Shown one piece after another: positions 1 to 13,077 of a stretch of 64,000 bases of DNA. A program made the position numbers and the translations under genes. The notes beneath the pieces were generated by a model. It did no database searches. It was not told the DNA's origin and saw nothing but the letters and a program-made list of their open reading frames with translations. The DNA comes from Xestospongia bergquistia (Eukaryota > Porifera > Demospongiae > Haplosclerida > Petrosiidae): positions 1,204,001 through 1,268,000 of the forward strand of contig OZ014420.1 of NCBI GenBank assembly GCA_963965975.1. The letters run 5' to 3'. Position 1 is the first letter of the stretch. The number at the start of each line of letters is the position of its first letter.

Positions 1-361
1 TTCACAAACATATCAATTGTAAAAGGAATTAATTATTTATAGTAAGTAAAACCAATAAATGAAATGGTCTTAAGTAAGAAAGATAATTGTACTTTTTATT
101 TTATTATATAAATAGCTAATAGTATCATTAAAATATTTTAAGAATAATATAAAAGTAATAATGAGATATCATGTATATGTAATCACTGCTTTGCCCAAAT
201 ATGGCAGTTATAGTCTAGCAGTATGTTCACAATACAAACAACACAGAATTAACTCTATACACTTTTGAACAAATCTACTCTAAGCAAATACATAACTTTT
301 TATTGGATCATGTTCAGTTAGAGGTAGTCACAATATTATAGTTCAGGCAACAGTCACACTG

Positions 362-1657
362 TCATATATCATGCTTAAATTTTTCATATTTTGACATTTC
401 TTCTGCATATTCTGCAAGAACTTCATGACAAAATATGTACTGCTCCTAACAATAACAATATTATAACTTATTATATCTACTACACACCAAAACATACCAC
501 TTCTTGGACTAGTCCTGCCCTCTGACTTCTAGCTTTCTTTATTAACTGAAATATATCAGCTATTCCCTCTGTCTTTACTCTCTCAAGTTCAGAGTAGATA
601 CTCACAAATGTACCACTTCTACAACACCATCACTTTAACAAATACAACACTTACACACACACACATATATATTACATGACTTACTTGCATACAACAGTAA
701 TAGGTTTGTTACCAATTTTACTTTGATTTTTAACTATGACATTAAACATATTGAGAAGTGAAGATCAAGTTTGTGGCAATGTATGTTCATACCAGCTATT
801 ATACCAGAAGATAGACACAGACATTTTCTGATCACAATTGTCCTAAATATTTTAATATCAGTTACTGCCAACGTTCATTTTGTATGTACCTCATTTAACT
901 CAAGACATTTTATTGTGTAATCTATTTCTAGATCTTCAGATATCATTTTAACAGAGATGTTTTCATAAGTCACAACTTCACTCATAGGATAGGAAAAGAA
1001 GTAGCTCTGCTCTGGATGTACTCTGATAGACACTCATGAATGTACACATACTGGGCCTATATGTGAGGAGGATACTAATCATTACACTATACATATACAT
1101 AAATACTTACTTCGGTTTGAACTAGTTTGACTCTTTGATGTGTGATCTCTAGAAGGAAGTCATAAATGTTAAGACTCTCTTCTTGTTCCACTCTCTGTAA
1201 CATAGTATCTAACACAATGAAGGTACCAGTTCTTCCCACTCCAGCACTACAGTGAACTACAAGAGGAGCTCCCTCAGGAGGATGTGCTTTACGAACATGA
1301 CCAATAAATTCAATCATACACATCTTATCAGTAGGTACTCCATGATCAGGCCACTCACTTGTCAGCCTATAAATATAAAATTATCACTGTTAATAGTGTT
1401 AAAGATAAGGTATGGAAATTTATGTTTCTACCTGACAATTTCCTCTTAGTATAGCCCTCAAGCCCCTCATACACGTTTATTAACTGTAAAGTGACATTGA
1501 TACTGTAACAAATGTTCTCCTCCTTGTCTACTTGTTCTGGCCAGTAACAAATATACCTATGCTATGTATAAATTTGGAAAAAATATGTGAACAAAGAAAT
1601 ACTGGCCTACTTTCCTGTTTCAATTAACATAACAATAATAGGTAGTTTATCCTCCCA
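362..1657 (-). pseudogene. Tyrosine phosphatase fragment A (D1 part plus D2), truncated and frameshifted
   Basis: These exons encode parts of a tandem receptor-type protein tyrosine phosphatase. In minus order they are an IWE...IVMLIETG exon (1,611-1,657), a YWPEQVDKEEN exon (about 1,432-1,560), the D1 catalytic exon with WPDHGVP and the P-loop HCSAGVGRTG (1,087-1,360), an IHECLSEYI exon (about 1,000-1,060), and D2 exons down to a stop at 362-364. The copy cannot be functional. The 5' half of D1 is missing. Compared with the RPTP copy at 18-19 kb, the segment encoding FDVTHYHF is deleted. D1 is fused to mid-D2 with an immediate TGA after TSFPI. The D2 P-loop has lost one base near 625, which destroys the DGVGRSGT reading seen in fragment C. 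It lies just downstream of gene A and is nearly identical to 41,708-43,009. Confidence 0.85.
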
Positions 1658-1682
1658 TATATAGTAATATACATTGATGTTA

Positions 1683-2125
1683 GGTTCTTTTCTACATCAG
1701 CTGGTGAAATACAAGCTAAACTCTCATCACAACAATCTATTATTGAAGTTGCAGGAATGGGTAAAGTTGATTTTAATTAAACTGATGGAGGATTGTTGTG
1801 CAAGATCATCAATAGGCATATTTGGTCACTAGATAATGTCAGAGCAACCACTTTTGGGTGGTTTAAGAAACTAAGAGAGCCACTAATATTTGATAAAGAT
1901 AAATTACCTTATAACACAGGCCCACTTTGGACTTATAATCTGTTGGATAGAATCATTGACAATCAGGGAAATACAATTGTAGAGATTCGATCACCAATGT
2001 TGCAGACTTCAACTGATCTTTTCATCAAACAATCACTGGATTTTACTATTGCAAACTACTGTCTCCAGCTCATGCTATGGATATTGTTATTGCACATAAA
2101 ACAAAGCAGTATAATATAGTATTCC
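1683..2125 (+). pseudogene. Plus-strand coding-like fragment of unknown origin, copy A
   Basis: A reading frame of about 145 codons runs on the plus strand, opposite to every host gene here. It contains motifs such as RHIWSLDNVRATTFGWF and PYNTGPLWTYNLLDRI. The frame is broken by an in-frame TAA near 1,779 and a one-base loss near 2,033 relative to the copy at 43,048-43,507. That copy stays in frame there but has its own stop after VEI. A third, internally deleted copy lies at 26,490-26,665. I do not recognise the protein. It may be a retrocopy fragment or part of a mobile element that travelled with the segmental duplication. Confidence 0.4.
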
Positions 2126-2326
2126 CAATATTGATTAACATTATAATTGAAAGGAGTTTCTTTAAAAAAAGGAAGCCTTAGTATTTCAATCACACAAAAA
2201 ATAAAGTTGCTGGTCAAAGTGTGTAACAATAATAGTATGCAAGATTACTTGCATAATATATATAATACTTGACCAAGCAAACAAAAACCTAAAAACACAA
2301 TCAAAGTAGTAATTATAATATGATAG

Positions 2327-5300
2327 TCAGAGCACACTTATCAATGTCAAGACATCAGTGCCTAACACAGGCTTTGCGGTTCCAACAATGAAAATTGTTT
2401 GAATTAATATCTTGAGGTAGAATCTATAATTAAATATAATGAACATACATTAGTGATTAAATTATATAACTTGATCAAAAATCAATCTTATATTACATAC
2501 CGTATTATACTTTTCAAGAAAAGTGCTACGAACACAACGACCCCATGTCTTCATACATGTCTCATTTAATGGATTGTCACACTCATGAGGACAAGAGGGA
2601 GGCAACTGAGGGAATGGTAGTGTGTTAAATGAATAGTAGCAAGCATAACAATTAGTAATAGTACAATTATTTGATTTACAGTCAATACCAGATTCCATAG
2701 GTCTATATGTAAGTTAATGAAAGAGAGGGTTAAAAATTATATTGGATTAGTAACTTACATTGAACAGATGGCACCTCTTTTAACTGTACAAAATTCATGA
2801 CTACATGTTGGAGGGCAATCTATCATGACATAAGACATCTCATTAATAAGAAATCATATTAACAATCAGAGAATAACTTATAAACTTGTCTTTACTGACT
2901 TGAGCATTGCTGTTGACATTCATGTAGACTGAAAAAATTATTCTCATTGGCATAGCAACCTCCATAAATAAATTTTTCACATTTCTGACTAGTAGCATTA
3001 TAAAAGTATCGTGAAAAACTACCATGACATGGACCAGTAAATGGAGGTTGATGACATTGACTAATTTCTATACAAAAAGAGTTAAAATTATATAATAACT
3101 ATAAGTAAAGAATTATATGTGGGAAATTAATAGGATAGGATCTGTTGTTATTACTTATTTATATAAATACCTCTACAAATAGGACAACCACAACTGTCAG
3201 TTTGTGGTCGTGTGCAGTTAGAAGGTAATGGAGCACATTGTAGATTGCAGGATCCTATTCAAATAAGTTATACAATTACAATAAGATATTTGTTAAACAT
3301 TAGATATTGTAGTAATACTTACTGCACTGATCTGTGACATCAGTTCCATTGACTATAAATTTTACTTGACATTGTCCACAATTGTCAAGAACACATTGAG
3401 CATCAGGAAAATTAGAACAGGTTTGTTGATCACAAATATTAGGACAATAAACTGGTGATTTATTAGCAGAACATGAATCTAATAAAATGAAAGCATCAAG
3501 TTAGTTGGATTTTACTATTAACTAACACATACTGCAACTATTTGTGACATTATGACCAGTACTGTTGAAGAATTGTGCTGAACATTGACCATAACTTGAT
3601 GGTATACATATAGCATCAGGTATATTGGGACATTGTGTAGATTTACATGGGTTGCCTAGACATTGTACATCTTGAACACCCTTTCCAGATCTAACACCTG
3701 ATATAAGAACATATTATCATATACAGTGTTTCCTTAATTAATACATCTAAATGAAATTAGTAAATAAGATCAAACAATGTTTATTTTATGGTAAATTAAA
3801 TTAAAGAAAGTCATCCACTACCAACGTTGTCATAGATATTTTTTCTAATGTTTCAACATGTGACTATTAGTCATTTAATTAAAAATAATATTATAAGATT
3901 TATAACATTGTAAAGATCTAAGTGGTTGGGAAAAATTGAAATCATGTTTATTATCACTACTATGTCTTCCTATAAGTGTGAAGCTCAATCTATCAGTTCT
4001 TATCTATGCAAGAATCTTCATCAGGGGATATAAAAAGTCAATTATGATGCAGTTATATATCAACTGATAAAGATTCTTGGATATATGCAAAAACCTCAGA
4101 TTCTTTAAAAATTAAAACTTTAGTTACAGATACCTATAATTAATATGATGCATAAGATGTATTTTTAAAGCAAATTAAGATGGTTTAACAACTTACCACA
4201 TTGTTGTAGACATTTTTTAAAACTATCAAAGTTATTTTTGTTACCACCACAACCACTATATGTGAATTGTTGACATCTATCTATTGCACTATTGTAATAC
4301 CATCGATTAATATTATTAGTGCATGGACCTCTAACTGGTGAGAGTATACACTTGTCTGTAAGAAAATGTAATAATTAATAAGACATTATAATTTACATTC
4401 AAAGAAATTTATTATTATTTGGCTTTACCACAAGCACTTGTGACTTCATTATATCCAATAAAATATCTCGGTTTACAATCATCACACTCATCAGGATAAC
4501 ATTTTGCTCTAGGATAGTCAGGACAAGTATTAATATCACAAATGTCTGAACTACACATTTTGATTGGTTTACCAAATGAACAGCCTACATCAAAGTAATG
4601 TACATTAAAGTTTTGTTTTATATGAAGCCAGAATACAAGTAAATTGATCCACTAACCACAATGCTTAATGCATTCTTTAAGACTCCCAAATTTATTTTCA
4701 TTACCCTCACAACCACCATATGTGAACAGTTCACACTGACTTGAACTAGCATTGTAAAACCAACGAGGAAATCTACCTCTACATGATCCAACTTCAGGAA
4801 GTTTATGACAGACAGCTAAAAAATTGTAACTCATAATATATATTTTCATTGTAGCTATGTATATATGTTTTAACTAATAAATATAATAAACAATATTTAA
4901 TTGAATTAAATAACCTCAAATGAATCATCTCCATACATTACAATAGTCAGTATGAATTCTACTTACACAATTCATGTGTTATTTCAAGTGTTGCAGTACC
5001 AGTGTCATTACAACAATCATTGATACTCATACAAGTATAGTTTCCTGCATCAGATGATGTAGTGGTAAATGTTAGTGGTACATTTATTGACGTCCTTTGA
5101 TTGGGACCACTTATCACATAACTATCAGCATATGAGGTGTCACATGTTATTGTGACAACATCTCCTATAGCAGGACAGATTTTTCCTGCTACACTTGGAG
5201 AACATCGACCACCAAGAGGATTTCCTTGAATGGATGGTGTAACTACATTCACCTTTGAATCTAAACAAGACACAAACATACATAGACAATAATGGTTTAG

Positions 5301-8300
5301 TATTTATTTCTGCTCCTAATTTTATCGTAATAATACAGTACTAACAAATTATTCTTGAACTAACAATATCAAAAAATTATTCACATACTATCATTATATG
5401 TTATAATAATAGTGACTAGATCAGGTAACAAGATATGTACATACCTAAGAGAAGTTTACTGGATTCAGTATCCATTCCAAATTGATTTGAGAGAGTACAA
5501 TTAATAATTGTGTTATGAGCCATTAAATTCACTAAGACTGGTTTAACAAATTGAAGTTCAGCGTCTCTTCCAGCTATACCATCAGGACTGGCTTGAGAAT
5601 AAATGCCATTTAAATGTCCTTCTACTTGTCTTCCATTTACAAAGAATGTGGCTGAAGGTTCTGGTATTATTGGATGAGTTTGAGCACACAGGATTGGTGT
5701 AAAGACTGGTGGTTGATTTAAGCAGACATGTTGTCCAATTAGTACATATTTAGTAGAACCATTTGTGAACAATTTATTTCCTCTTGCAATAGTTGGAGAG
5801 TCACCTAATATTTAAATACATGATATGATAATTACTATTATACTTATATATTATTATAATATATAATAATAATTATAATATTATATAATTAATTAATGTA
5901 TTATGAAGATATATCTTCTGACCTATAGTTCTCACAGTAGATGATGAATTAACACAAAACCTGAGAGAAGGCCCAAAAGGTGCCATTTGATCAAAACAAA
6001 CTTTACAAGTGTAAGTACCAGAGTTCCCTATCTTGGCTTGAGAGGTAATAATTGGTTCAAAAACTTTTAAAAAACTACCATCTGATGATATATAAATTCT
6101 GATAGATAGAGAAAGAGAGAGAGAGAATAAGAGAGAGAGAGAGAGAGAGATCAAGTCATGTATGAACATTAAAAAAATAACATACCCATCAGTACTATTG
6201 GTAACTGTTTGTTGTGAATCATTGAAGGTACCATCTACTTTTATTACAAGAAGTAACCATTCAACCATTATATTAGAAATAGCGCCTCCTCCAGCTATAA
6301 TAATTTTAGTAATTGTTTGAGTACAGTTGAGGGTCAATATAACATCAGGTCGAATTTTTATTAATCGTTTGGATTTATTGCTAGGAAGCTCCATTGTCAC
6401 ATTACCAGCTAAACAAAGAAGAAATATATAATATATATAACATCATAGTATCATCTTACAGTTAATGAATGATCTGCCATCATTGGGGATTTCTAGGGGA
6501 CCAGGCCAGGGGTAATATTCATTTGAAGCATAGTCTAAAATATGAAGTATATGTACACAGATACAATTATTGTCATAATAACAATATATTAAGGCATATT
6601 AAAATAAGAAAAAAATATGCATAAAAAGACAAAAATAAACATCTTTTACTACTAGCTGTATGATTATTATAATATATAAAAATTAGATTAGTTATACCTT
6701 TTAAACACAGAACAGTAGTATTAGTAGTAGCACTATGTCCAACAATGTTAGCACTACAGGTATATATTCCAGCATCATTTGTCTGTACTTGTGAGATAGT
6801 TAGTGTAGTAATAAATAATAATGAGACAGTTGATGTTGATGAAATAGAGATGTGTTCATCAGTTGTAGAGATATTGTTATGAAACCATTTGATTTGTAGA
6901 GAAGATATATTTGGACCAATTTCATTATTAAGAGTGATGTTACATTGAATTATCACCATATCACCAATGGTACGGGACAGGACTGGCTCCATAGAAACTG
7001 ATGATACACTAGTGTCTGAAAATTGAAGGAACAACAATTCTGCAAAATTTAACATTATTACTTACCTTTTACAATAATTGTAATATTTCTTGCTAAGTTT
7101 ATAGACAACAAATCTGATGATACATGACATGTATATACTAAACTGTTATAAGATGGTATTACTGGATTTAATATTAGTTGTTTTGACATAATAGTACCAC
7201 CATTATTAGGTAACAACCATATTATATCACTGTTAGATATAGAAGGTATTGTAGTACAGGTAATGTTAGCTTTACTACCAACAATAAGATCAGTATAGTC
7301 ACCAGCAATAGTGATATTGGGAACTATTATAGTAATAGATGAAGGACAAGATACAAAGAATGATTCATTATGAGTGAAATAAAAGTAACCAGGACCAAAA
7401 TATGTGTCATTTGAAAAATTAGTAAACATTTCTGGAGTAGCATGATTTGTAGTATACACGGTAAACTTGTCTGTTTGTATCATACCAACTACTTGTCCAG
7501 TAATTACATTAGTATTGATAGCAACAAAATTATGATATGAGATGTACTCATAATATTCAACATAATTTACTCTTGTTCTGCTAATAGCAATGATATCCAT
7601 TCCTCCAATGATTAGAATAATATCACCATTTGGTTCAGTACGATTTTTTGGCTCCAGGCAAACAACTTCAGTTATAGCACGAATTACATCATCACGATTA
7701 GTGATTAAAGTACTAAAACCATTTATTGGACGAGGTATGCCCCCAATACCATCAGTTGCAATAGTAACAGGACCATTAATACGTATAGCTGTGCCTCCTG
7801 TACTTACAGCTGGAATACTATCATTTCTAAAATATTTTATAACTCTGTCATTATTGGTCGTAATATTAAAGATCAAATTACCAGTAGCATTATCATAAAC
7901 TAGATACCCAGTTGATGAAACGACGGCATATTGTCTTGAGTCAATAGTTGTCCTTGTTGATCCTGTTAAAGTTATTACATCAGCTCCTCCAATTGTAAGA
8001 CCAATTCTAGCAACACTAATTGCTCTATTAACAACTCTTAAGTTAGCTGGAGGGACAAATGAATTAATAACATTAATAGTACTTTGATCATGAGTGAAGA
8101 AGGCTTCTCCAGAAAGTTGGTTGATGTAAATTTTACCAGGTCCTTGTTGATTAGGACCACTTCCTTGATAAAATTGGACATTTGTGCTTCCACTTTGATA
8201 AACACCTAGTTTTCGGATGTTGGTAGCAGTAAAAACAACATTATTGTTATTGTCAAGAACAGTCACAACATTATCATTGTATATAACACGTTCATTACCA

Positions 8301-11300
8301 CTAATGTCCCTTGAAAATCCACCTGTGAGAATAATAACATGGGTAGTACCAATAGATAGACTTTGGCCATTATCTTTATCTATAATACTTGGTGGTAGAC
8401 CAGTGGGAGTAGGTGAAGGAGATGGTCGTATTGTAGTAGTGGGCAGTACTATTGGTGGAGTAGTTGTTAATACTATTGGTGGAATAACTGGTGTTGTTGT
8501 TGGTGGTGGTGGTGGTGGTGTTGGTTGGACAGTAAGAGTTGAAGCAATAGATGAAATTAGATTGATAATGTTTTGTCTGTCAGTAATAAGTGCTGTCCTA
8601 TCTCCAGGTTGGTAGTAGACAGATAATGGACCAAGTTTAAAACTGATACTATCTCTTGTTCTTGGAGCAGTGTCAGTGTTCCTGTATTGATATACTGTGT
8701 TAGCTTGTACATTAAATATATTTCCTCCTGCCATTGTACTCCCAGTCAAAGTGCTCAAACTATAAGAAATATCATCAGTAGCTCCAAGATCATAACGTTG
8801 AACACTGCTATCCAGAATAATAATATCACTACCTCCAATTGTTAACACAGCCTGTCCAAGTGAATTAGTACGTGTACTTACAGCAAACACAGGATTGTTA
8901 ACAAGATCAATTACATTAGGTGCATTGACAAGAACAGCTTGGTTACCATTGATATAAAGTCGATAAGAACTGTCCACTGATATAGTCTCATCTGAAGCAC
9001 TAGGATAGATAAAAATATTCTGTGCACCAGCTCTATAGTATGTTAACTGAGAAATACCAGTAAATGGTCCTCTAGAGTCAGCAGGTGATAAAGTAATAGT
9101 ACCACCATTATATCGAATGGAATCACCATTTCGTAAAGCCAAATTCATGAAGCCTGTGATATCAACAATGTTGTTACCATTTAGTGTCAATGAAGTAACA
9201 CCATTATTCCATGTTGTTGTGAAGGTAGCAGTACTAGAAGCAATTGTTTGAGTAGTAGTAGCAGAAGTGATAGCATTTTGTGTAGACTGAGATGCTGTAA
9301 AAAAAGCAGTGTCACCATTGATATATAAAACCCCTGGTCCTGAGACAGAAGGACTAGTACCTACATTAATTGAAAATGTATTACCACCAGAGGAAGTCTC
9401 TGATGCAAAAAATGCTATACCAGGGATGGTGTTTGAAGAATATAATACTTGTTGTTGCGCATGTGTTAGTGCAACACCTGAGGGTATATTGATAGTTTGA
9501 CTTATGTCAGATAATGTTATCACATTAAATCCTGCAATACGCACAGCATTACCTGAGACAGTGAATTGAGCTATAGGAATCCCTCCACTTCTAAAAAAGT
9601 CTATAATTTGTTGGAAGATATTATTAGTTATCCTTGAACCAACAGAAAACACAGCACTTTTATTGTTGATAAAAAAGGAATCATACTCCAGAAATGCAGT
9701 CTCTGTATTTTGAAATGGAGTATCCTCAAAACCTCTATCTCCAATACGAATAACTCGATCAATAGGTGAATAACTAGATGAACCAACTTGTAGAACTTTA
9801 GAAGATGATGAATAACTCACTGCTCCAGCAGCATTGTTTAAAACAGTGGAAGATGTTATAATGATAGCACCCTGTCTTGAAAACTCAAAGTTAAATGAGA
9901 CATTCCCTTCATTGCAAATACTAACACTAAATAGAGCACCAAGAGTTTTAAATAGGTTAGTATTTAAAGTATCACTTTGAGAATAGACAGCAACAAATCG
10001 GTTTAAAAAGTTATTTTGACGAACAAGAAGCAATCCAGTAGACACATCCTGAACTCCTTTAGTACCACTAAATACATATGCAATACCCAAGGAAGAAATA
10101 TAGTAGTATCTGGTGATACCAGCTGCTGTAAAGCCTGCTACTCCAGTAGAATATGTAACATTATTTCCAGAATATGTTATTGTCTCATTAGTGGTATTGA
10201 GATAACGTACAAAACTATAACCAGATAGTTGCATCACTGTTGTACCATCAATAATTAAATTGTTACCAAGAGTAATAGTGGAAGGATTAGTCACTTGAAA
10301 ACTGACACCACTAGCAAGACCTCCACCAGGAAGTATTATATGAGTGAAGGTATATTGGATGCGTTGTTCATTAAAGATGATTATAATTGTTGTTGTATTG
10401 TCATTGGCTACTTGAATATTGACTATTGAGGAAGCGTTTAACTGAAATGATCCTGGTATATAAGGAGGATCTGGAGGTGGATCTAGATAATAAGATTTAT
10501 AACAATTGTTTTATTGATATAAAGCAGCCAAAAGTCAGTAATAAATGAAAGAATACACAGTATTTTATTCTATCAATAGCTTTGTCTTAGATTTTTCACT
10601 TAAAAAACCACTGCGGTATAATTAACTGAGGCCTTTCTTACTATAGGCTAATCAACATGATTTGATCTCAATACCAAGTTACAACAAAGTCAAACCTAGT
10701 CTAACCCAACATTGTTCTTTTCCTTTTTGGCATTGTCATCTCTGTATTTTTCATTAAAAATAATTTTTTTAATTATTTGTTTCCATTTTTTAGGTATATA
10801 AAAGTATACCATGTCTGACCTAAGCATGAAGAATCACTTATCTGGGCAGAGAGAGTTTATAATAGGAAGTGCTTATAGGTCCAACAGGAAGTCACACCTA
10901 TTGTATACGGCTAATGGTTAGGGTTTAGGGGGTGGAAATCAGTTTAATATACAATGAAGTATGTACTTCCTACTGGACCTGCCTTTGAAAATAATGCCTC
11001 TGCAGCTGTAATTTTTGATCTAGCAGATCATAGGTGACTCAATCAACCATTTGCTCAAAACAGAACCATAACTATAGTTATTGTAGGTTTGAAAGAGTTA
11101 TGTAATCCTTGACTGAACAGTTCACTACTCCAAGGCATTGGAGCAGCTACAGTCTCTTTTCCAGTAATAAATCAGAACATTTGGAGTGACAACCTCGATT
11201 CACGTGATCACATGGTGCTGCTCACGACCAAGCTCAGAACTCAGATTTAATTATTATTAATTAGTGTTATAATAATTGTTATTAATTTAATTATTAACTT

Positions 11301-13077
11301 ATAAAGTGTACATAATTATATTCAAATATTTAATAATTTTCTCGAAAGGAAGCAATCAGGGAGCAGGTCCAAATCACAATTGCTTCAATCAATTTTTCTC
11401 TCTTAAATACTTAACTTGATGAATGAAATTATACACTGTACTATTGAATACAATATATATTCACTGCTCTTTACCAGGGACACAAATATATGAGTTTGTA
11501 TCTTTGACAATAGCCTACTATTTTTTGATATACTTTTCACTGCACTAGCCATGAGAAAAGTATATAATTGTAGTGTTTTTAATAAATAAACAATACATAA
11601 TTAATAACTATGTTATTGTCTTACTTGAGTCACAACTCTGTTGATTACAGGTCTCAAACCAAACAGGTTGTACACTAATAAAATAATCAGCAAAGGGACA
11701 GCAGTTTTCAGTAAGTGTGTGTGAACAAAATCGATAAACAACACCATCCTTATCTACACACTCTGGTAACATAGTCCTGACACCACCACCACAAGAGACA
11801 GTACACTAAAGAATAGAAGATAAATTTTAAATCACATTTTTTATCATGATTAGTTTAACAATTCTACTGTGACCAATAGACTTTCATTTCATTTCATAAT
11901 TTATTAAAGGAGAGGAAATGGATTCCCAATGGAAGCCCACCAACCAAATTATCTTTTGTTACATGTCATGCATAAAGTTCAATATATTATATTATTATAT
12001 TACTTACATTTGAAGGACCACCTGTTACTACAGTGAGCGTCCTTGAAGCTTCTCTTTTTGTCTATATAAAAATAACAATAAACCACACAGCTATGCCAGT
12101 ATGTAGTTATATCCACCATATTATTTTAATATGCCTATCAGTAAAGTTTAACTATTGTCAAAACATACCCTAGTAATTGTGATAAATTGTCACATACTAT
12201 ATATAGCATTTATCTTCAGCTGTTGCTATTCATTAAAAATATTTGCTACAATTTTTTTGAAAGCTAAAAACATACTCAACACTTATAGTCTCCATTTATC
12301 CACCACAGGTAGGTGACAATACACTATAAACATGATATAGATCATAGTATGTTTATGTATGAAATTTGTAATATTTCCAAATAAGGTTACACATGTTACA
12401 TTAGTAAAAGATAGCTTATAATTCTAAGGAAAGTTACATAACTTACAGTAACATGACCACAATAACATCTGGTCATCTTACTATAAGTTTTGCTAGATAC
12501 TTATAATTAATAATAAAAACCACATATCATGAAATTAAATGAGAATAACCTAAAGAAGTAGCTATAAGTGGGACGACAAAAATCTTTAGCCAAATTTGTA
12601 AAAGTAACAAACTTAGCAGCTGCTGCACTTTTAATGAAAAACCACATAACATGAAAGTTTAATGAGAATAAACACTTAAAGTAGCTATGGGTAGAATAAC
12701 AAAAAACATTATTATCACAAAACTATAACTGAGCTTTTAAAGATCTAAAATTGAATCAAGTCATGGACTTTACATGATTCTGTGAAGCAATGTTACAAGT
12801 ATGTCAGAAATGTCTTAACAATGCTGTCCATATATTATTATAATTCAAAAAGACTTGGGAACAGTTTATTTACAATTGCCTACAAAACAGGTACTAATTA
12901 TAGAGTCAAGAAGTAAACTGTTTTCATTTCCATTGCAATTGCAAGTACATACTATTAAATGTGATCTTACAACAACCAGTCTCACAGCTGCAAACATTAA
13001 CTAAATAAGAGAAAAGAGAGTTATATCATGTAAGTCTCCATTAATACACTCACCAAAATAATCCCAACAGGAGCCAT
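2327..13077 (-). CDS. Gene A: secreted TSP1 / beta-repeat / Ig / Kunitz protein (papilin-like mix)
   Basis: Predicted extracellular or matrix protein of about 2,181 aa. Exons: 13,054-13,077; 12,971-13,000; 12,008-12,061; 11,625-11,805; 7,066-10,482; 6,698-7,015; 6,460-6,534; 6,186-6,408; 5,923-6,098; 5,445-5,804; 4,967-5,260; 4,657-4,815; 4,429-4,584; 4,197-4,355; 3,533-3,697; 3,323-3,478; 3,171-3,254; 2,900-3,067; 2,759-2,819; 2,501-2,702; 2,327-2,410 (TGA). All junction phases agree and the sum is divisible by three. Order: a signal peptide split over two short exons (MAPVGIILLMFAAVRLVV), a TSP1 repeat (CTVSCGGGVRT), a roughly 1,000-residue unrecognised repeat region, Ig domains, Kunitz, Cys-rich, Kunitz, three Cys-rich exons, Kunitz, and Cys-rich. 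There is no membrane segment, so it is probably secreted. Met at 13,077 gives the better signal peptide; an upstream in-frame Met lies at 13,122. TSP1 plus Kunitz plus Ig recalls papilin, but the repeat region does not. Confidence 0.8.
2501..4815 (-). other. Kunitz and Cys-rich C-terminal block of gene A
   Basis: Ten of the final exons encode three Kunitz/BPTI domains (4,657-4,815, 4,197-4,355 and 2,900-3,067; spacing C...G.C...RWFYN...C..F.YGGC..N.N.F....C...C). Between and after them are Cys-rich modules: two like CPN.C...TC..FPDAQC...CGQC, one with CGCPICRG (3,171-3,254), and the last exons at 2,759-2,819 and 2,501-2,702. Kunitz domains usually inhibit serine proteases, so a protease-inhibitor role is likely but unproven. 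Confidence 0.8.
4009..4079. repeat. Intronic inverted repeat (hairpin) in gene A
   Basis: Arms CAAGAATCTTCATCAG (4,009-4,024) and CTGATAAAGATTCTTG (4,064-4,079) pair with one mismatch around a 39-nt loop. The same hairpin occurs in the equivalent intron of gene C near 45,393-45,465. Confidence 0.55.
4967..6534 (-). repeat. Five-exon Ig cassette in gene A (E1-E5)
   Basis: This is one copy of a cassette found throughout the locus. E1 (6,460-6,534) is a 25-codon linker with NEYYPWPGP. E2 (6,186-6,408) and E3 (5,923-6,098) form one Ig split by a phase-2 intron. E4 (5,445-5,804) starts DSPTIARGNKLF and E5 (4,967-5,260) holds NPPGGRCSP and GNYTCMSIND. Cassette ends are phase 1, so it can be inserted or lost without frame damage. 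The E3 acceptor is preceded by a CT-rich microsatellite. Confidence 0.8.
7066..10482 (-). other. Giant 3.4-kb exon of gene A with a tandem beta-rich repeat of unknown family
   Basis: This one exon (phase 1 at both ends, 1,138 codons) holds a degenerate repeat of about 95-125 residues. Each unit opens with a motif like LTIGGADVITL (near 8,005), LTIGGSDIIIL (8,852), LTLNGNNIVDI (9,195), VRIAGFNVITL (9,553), LSIGTTHVIIL (8,364) or LIIGGMDIIAI (7,626). Most units close with a motif like GPGKIYIN...AFFTHDQST, GPGVLYINGDTAFFTASQST or a weaker form. A Pro/Thr-rich linker (about 8,370-8,540, PTPPPPPPTTT) splits the array. The last 90 or so codons are an Ig-like domain with Cys in ANITC and YTCHV. The region is rich in Asn, Ser, Thr, Ile and Val and poor in Cys, as expected of an extracellular beta-fold. 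I recognise no family. Confidence 0.75.
10483..11624. other. Long intron of gene A between the TSP1 and giant exons
   Basis: A 1.14-kb intron with no coding exon that I can see. It contains an inverted repeat: AGGTCCAACAGGAAGT at 10,877-10,892 and its near complement at 10,965-10,980, a small MITE-like structure. The neighbouring intron 12,062-12,970 shows no feature I can support. Confidence 0.5.
10877..10980. repeat. Short MITE-like inverted repeat
   Basis: Arms at 10,877-10,892 and 10,965-10,980 are complementary over 16 bases with two mismatches. They flank about 70 bases of non-coding sequence. No clear target duplication is seen, so the call as a mobile element is weak. Confidence 0.35.

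Larger units (their letters stand above)
1..6560. repeat. Segmental duplication, copy 1 (partner 41,347-47,970)
   Basis: From base 1 to about 6,560 the sequence aligns collinearly with 41,347-47,970: phosphatase fragment, plus-strand fragment, Kunitz block and one Ig cassette, introns included. Differences are scattered substitutions and small indels. The copy probably continues past the left edge of the window. Confidence 0.85.

Noticed and set aside
362-2410. Gene A as a transmembrane phosphatase with fragment A as its cytoplasmic end
   Set aside because: Gene A has its own in-phase final exon and stop at 2,327, conserved in gene C, with no TM helix; fragment A lacks the start of D1 and is frameshifted.
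6573-6690. Possible TM helix following the Ig exon at 6,698 (FFLILICLNILLL)
   Set aside because: It lies beyond the splice donor at 6,697 and is intron sequence; the next in-phase exon is at 6,460-6,534.
8217-8615. Plus-strand open frame opposite the giant exon
   Set aside because: It is the antisense of the Pro/Thr linker and repeats; the minus frame has consistent splice phases and domain content.
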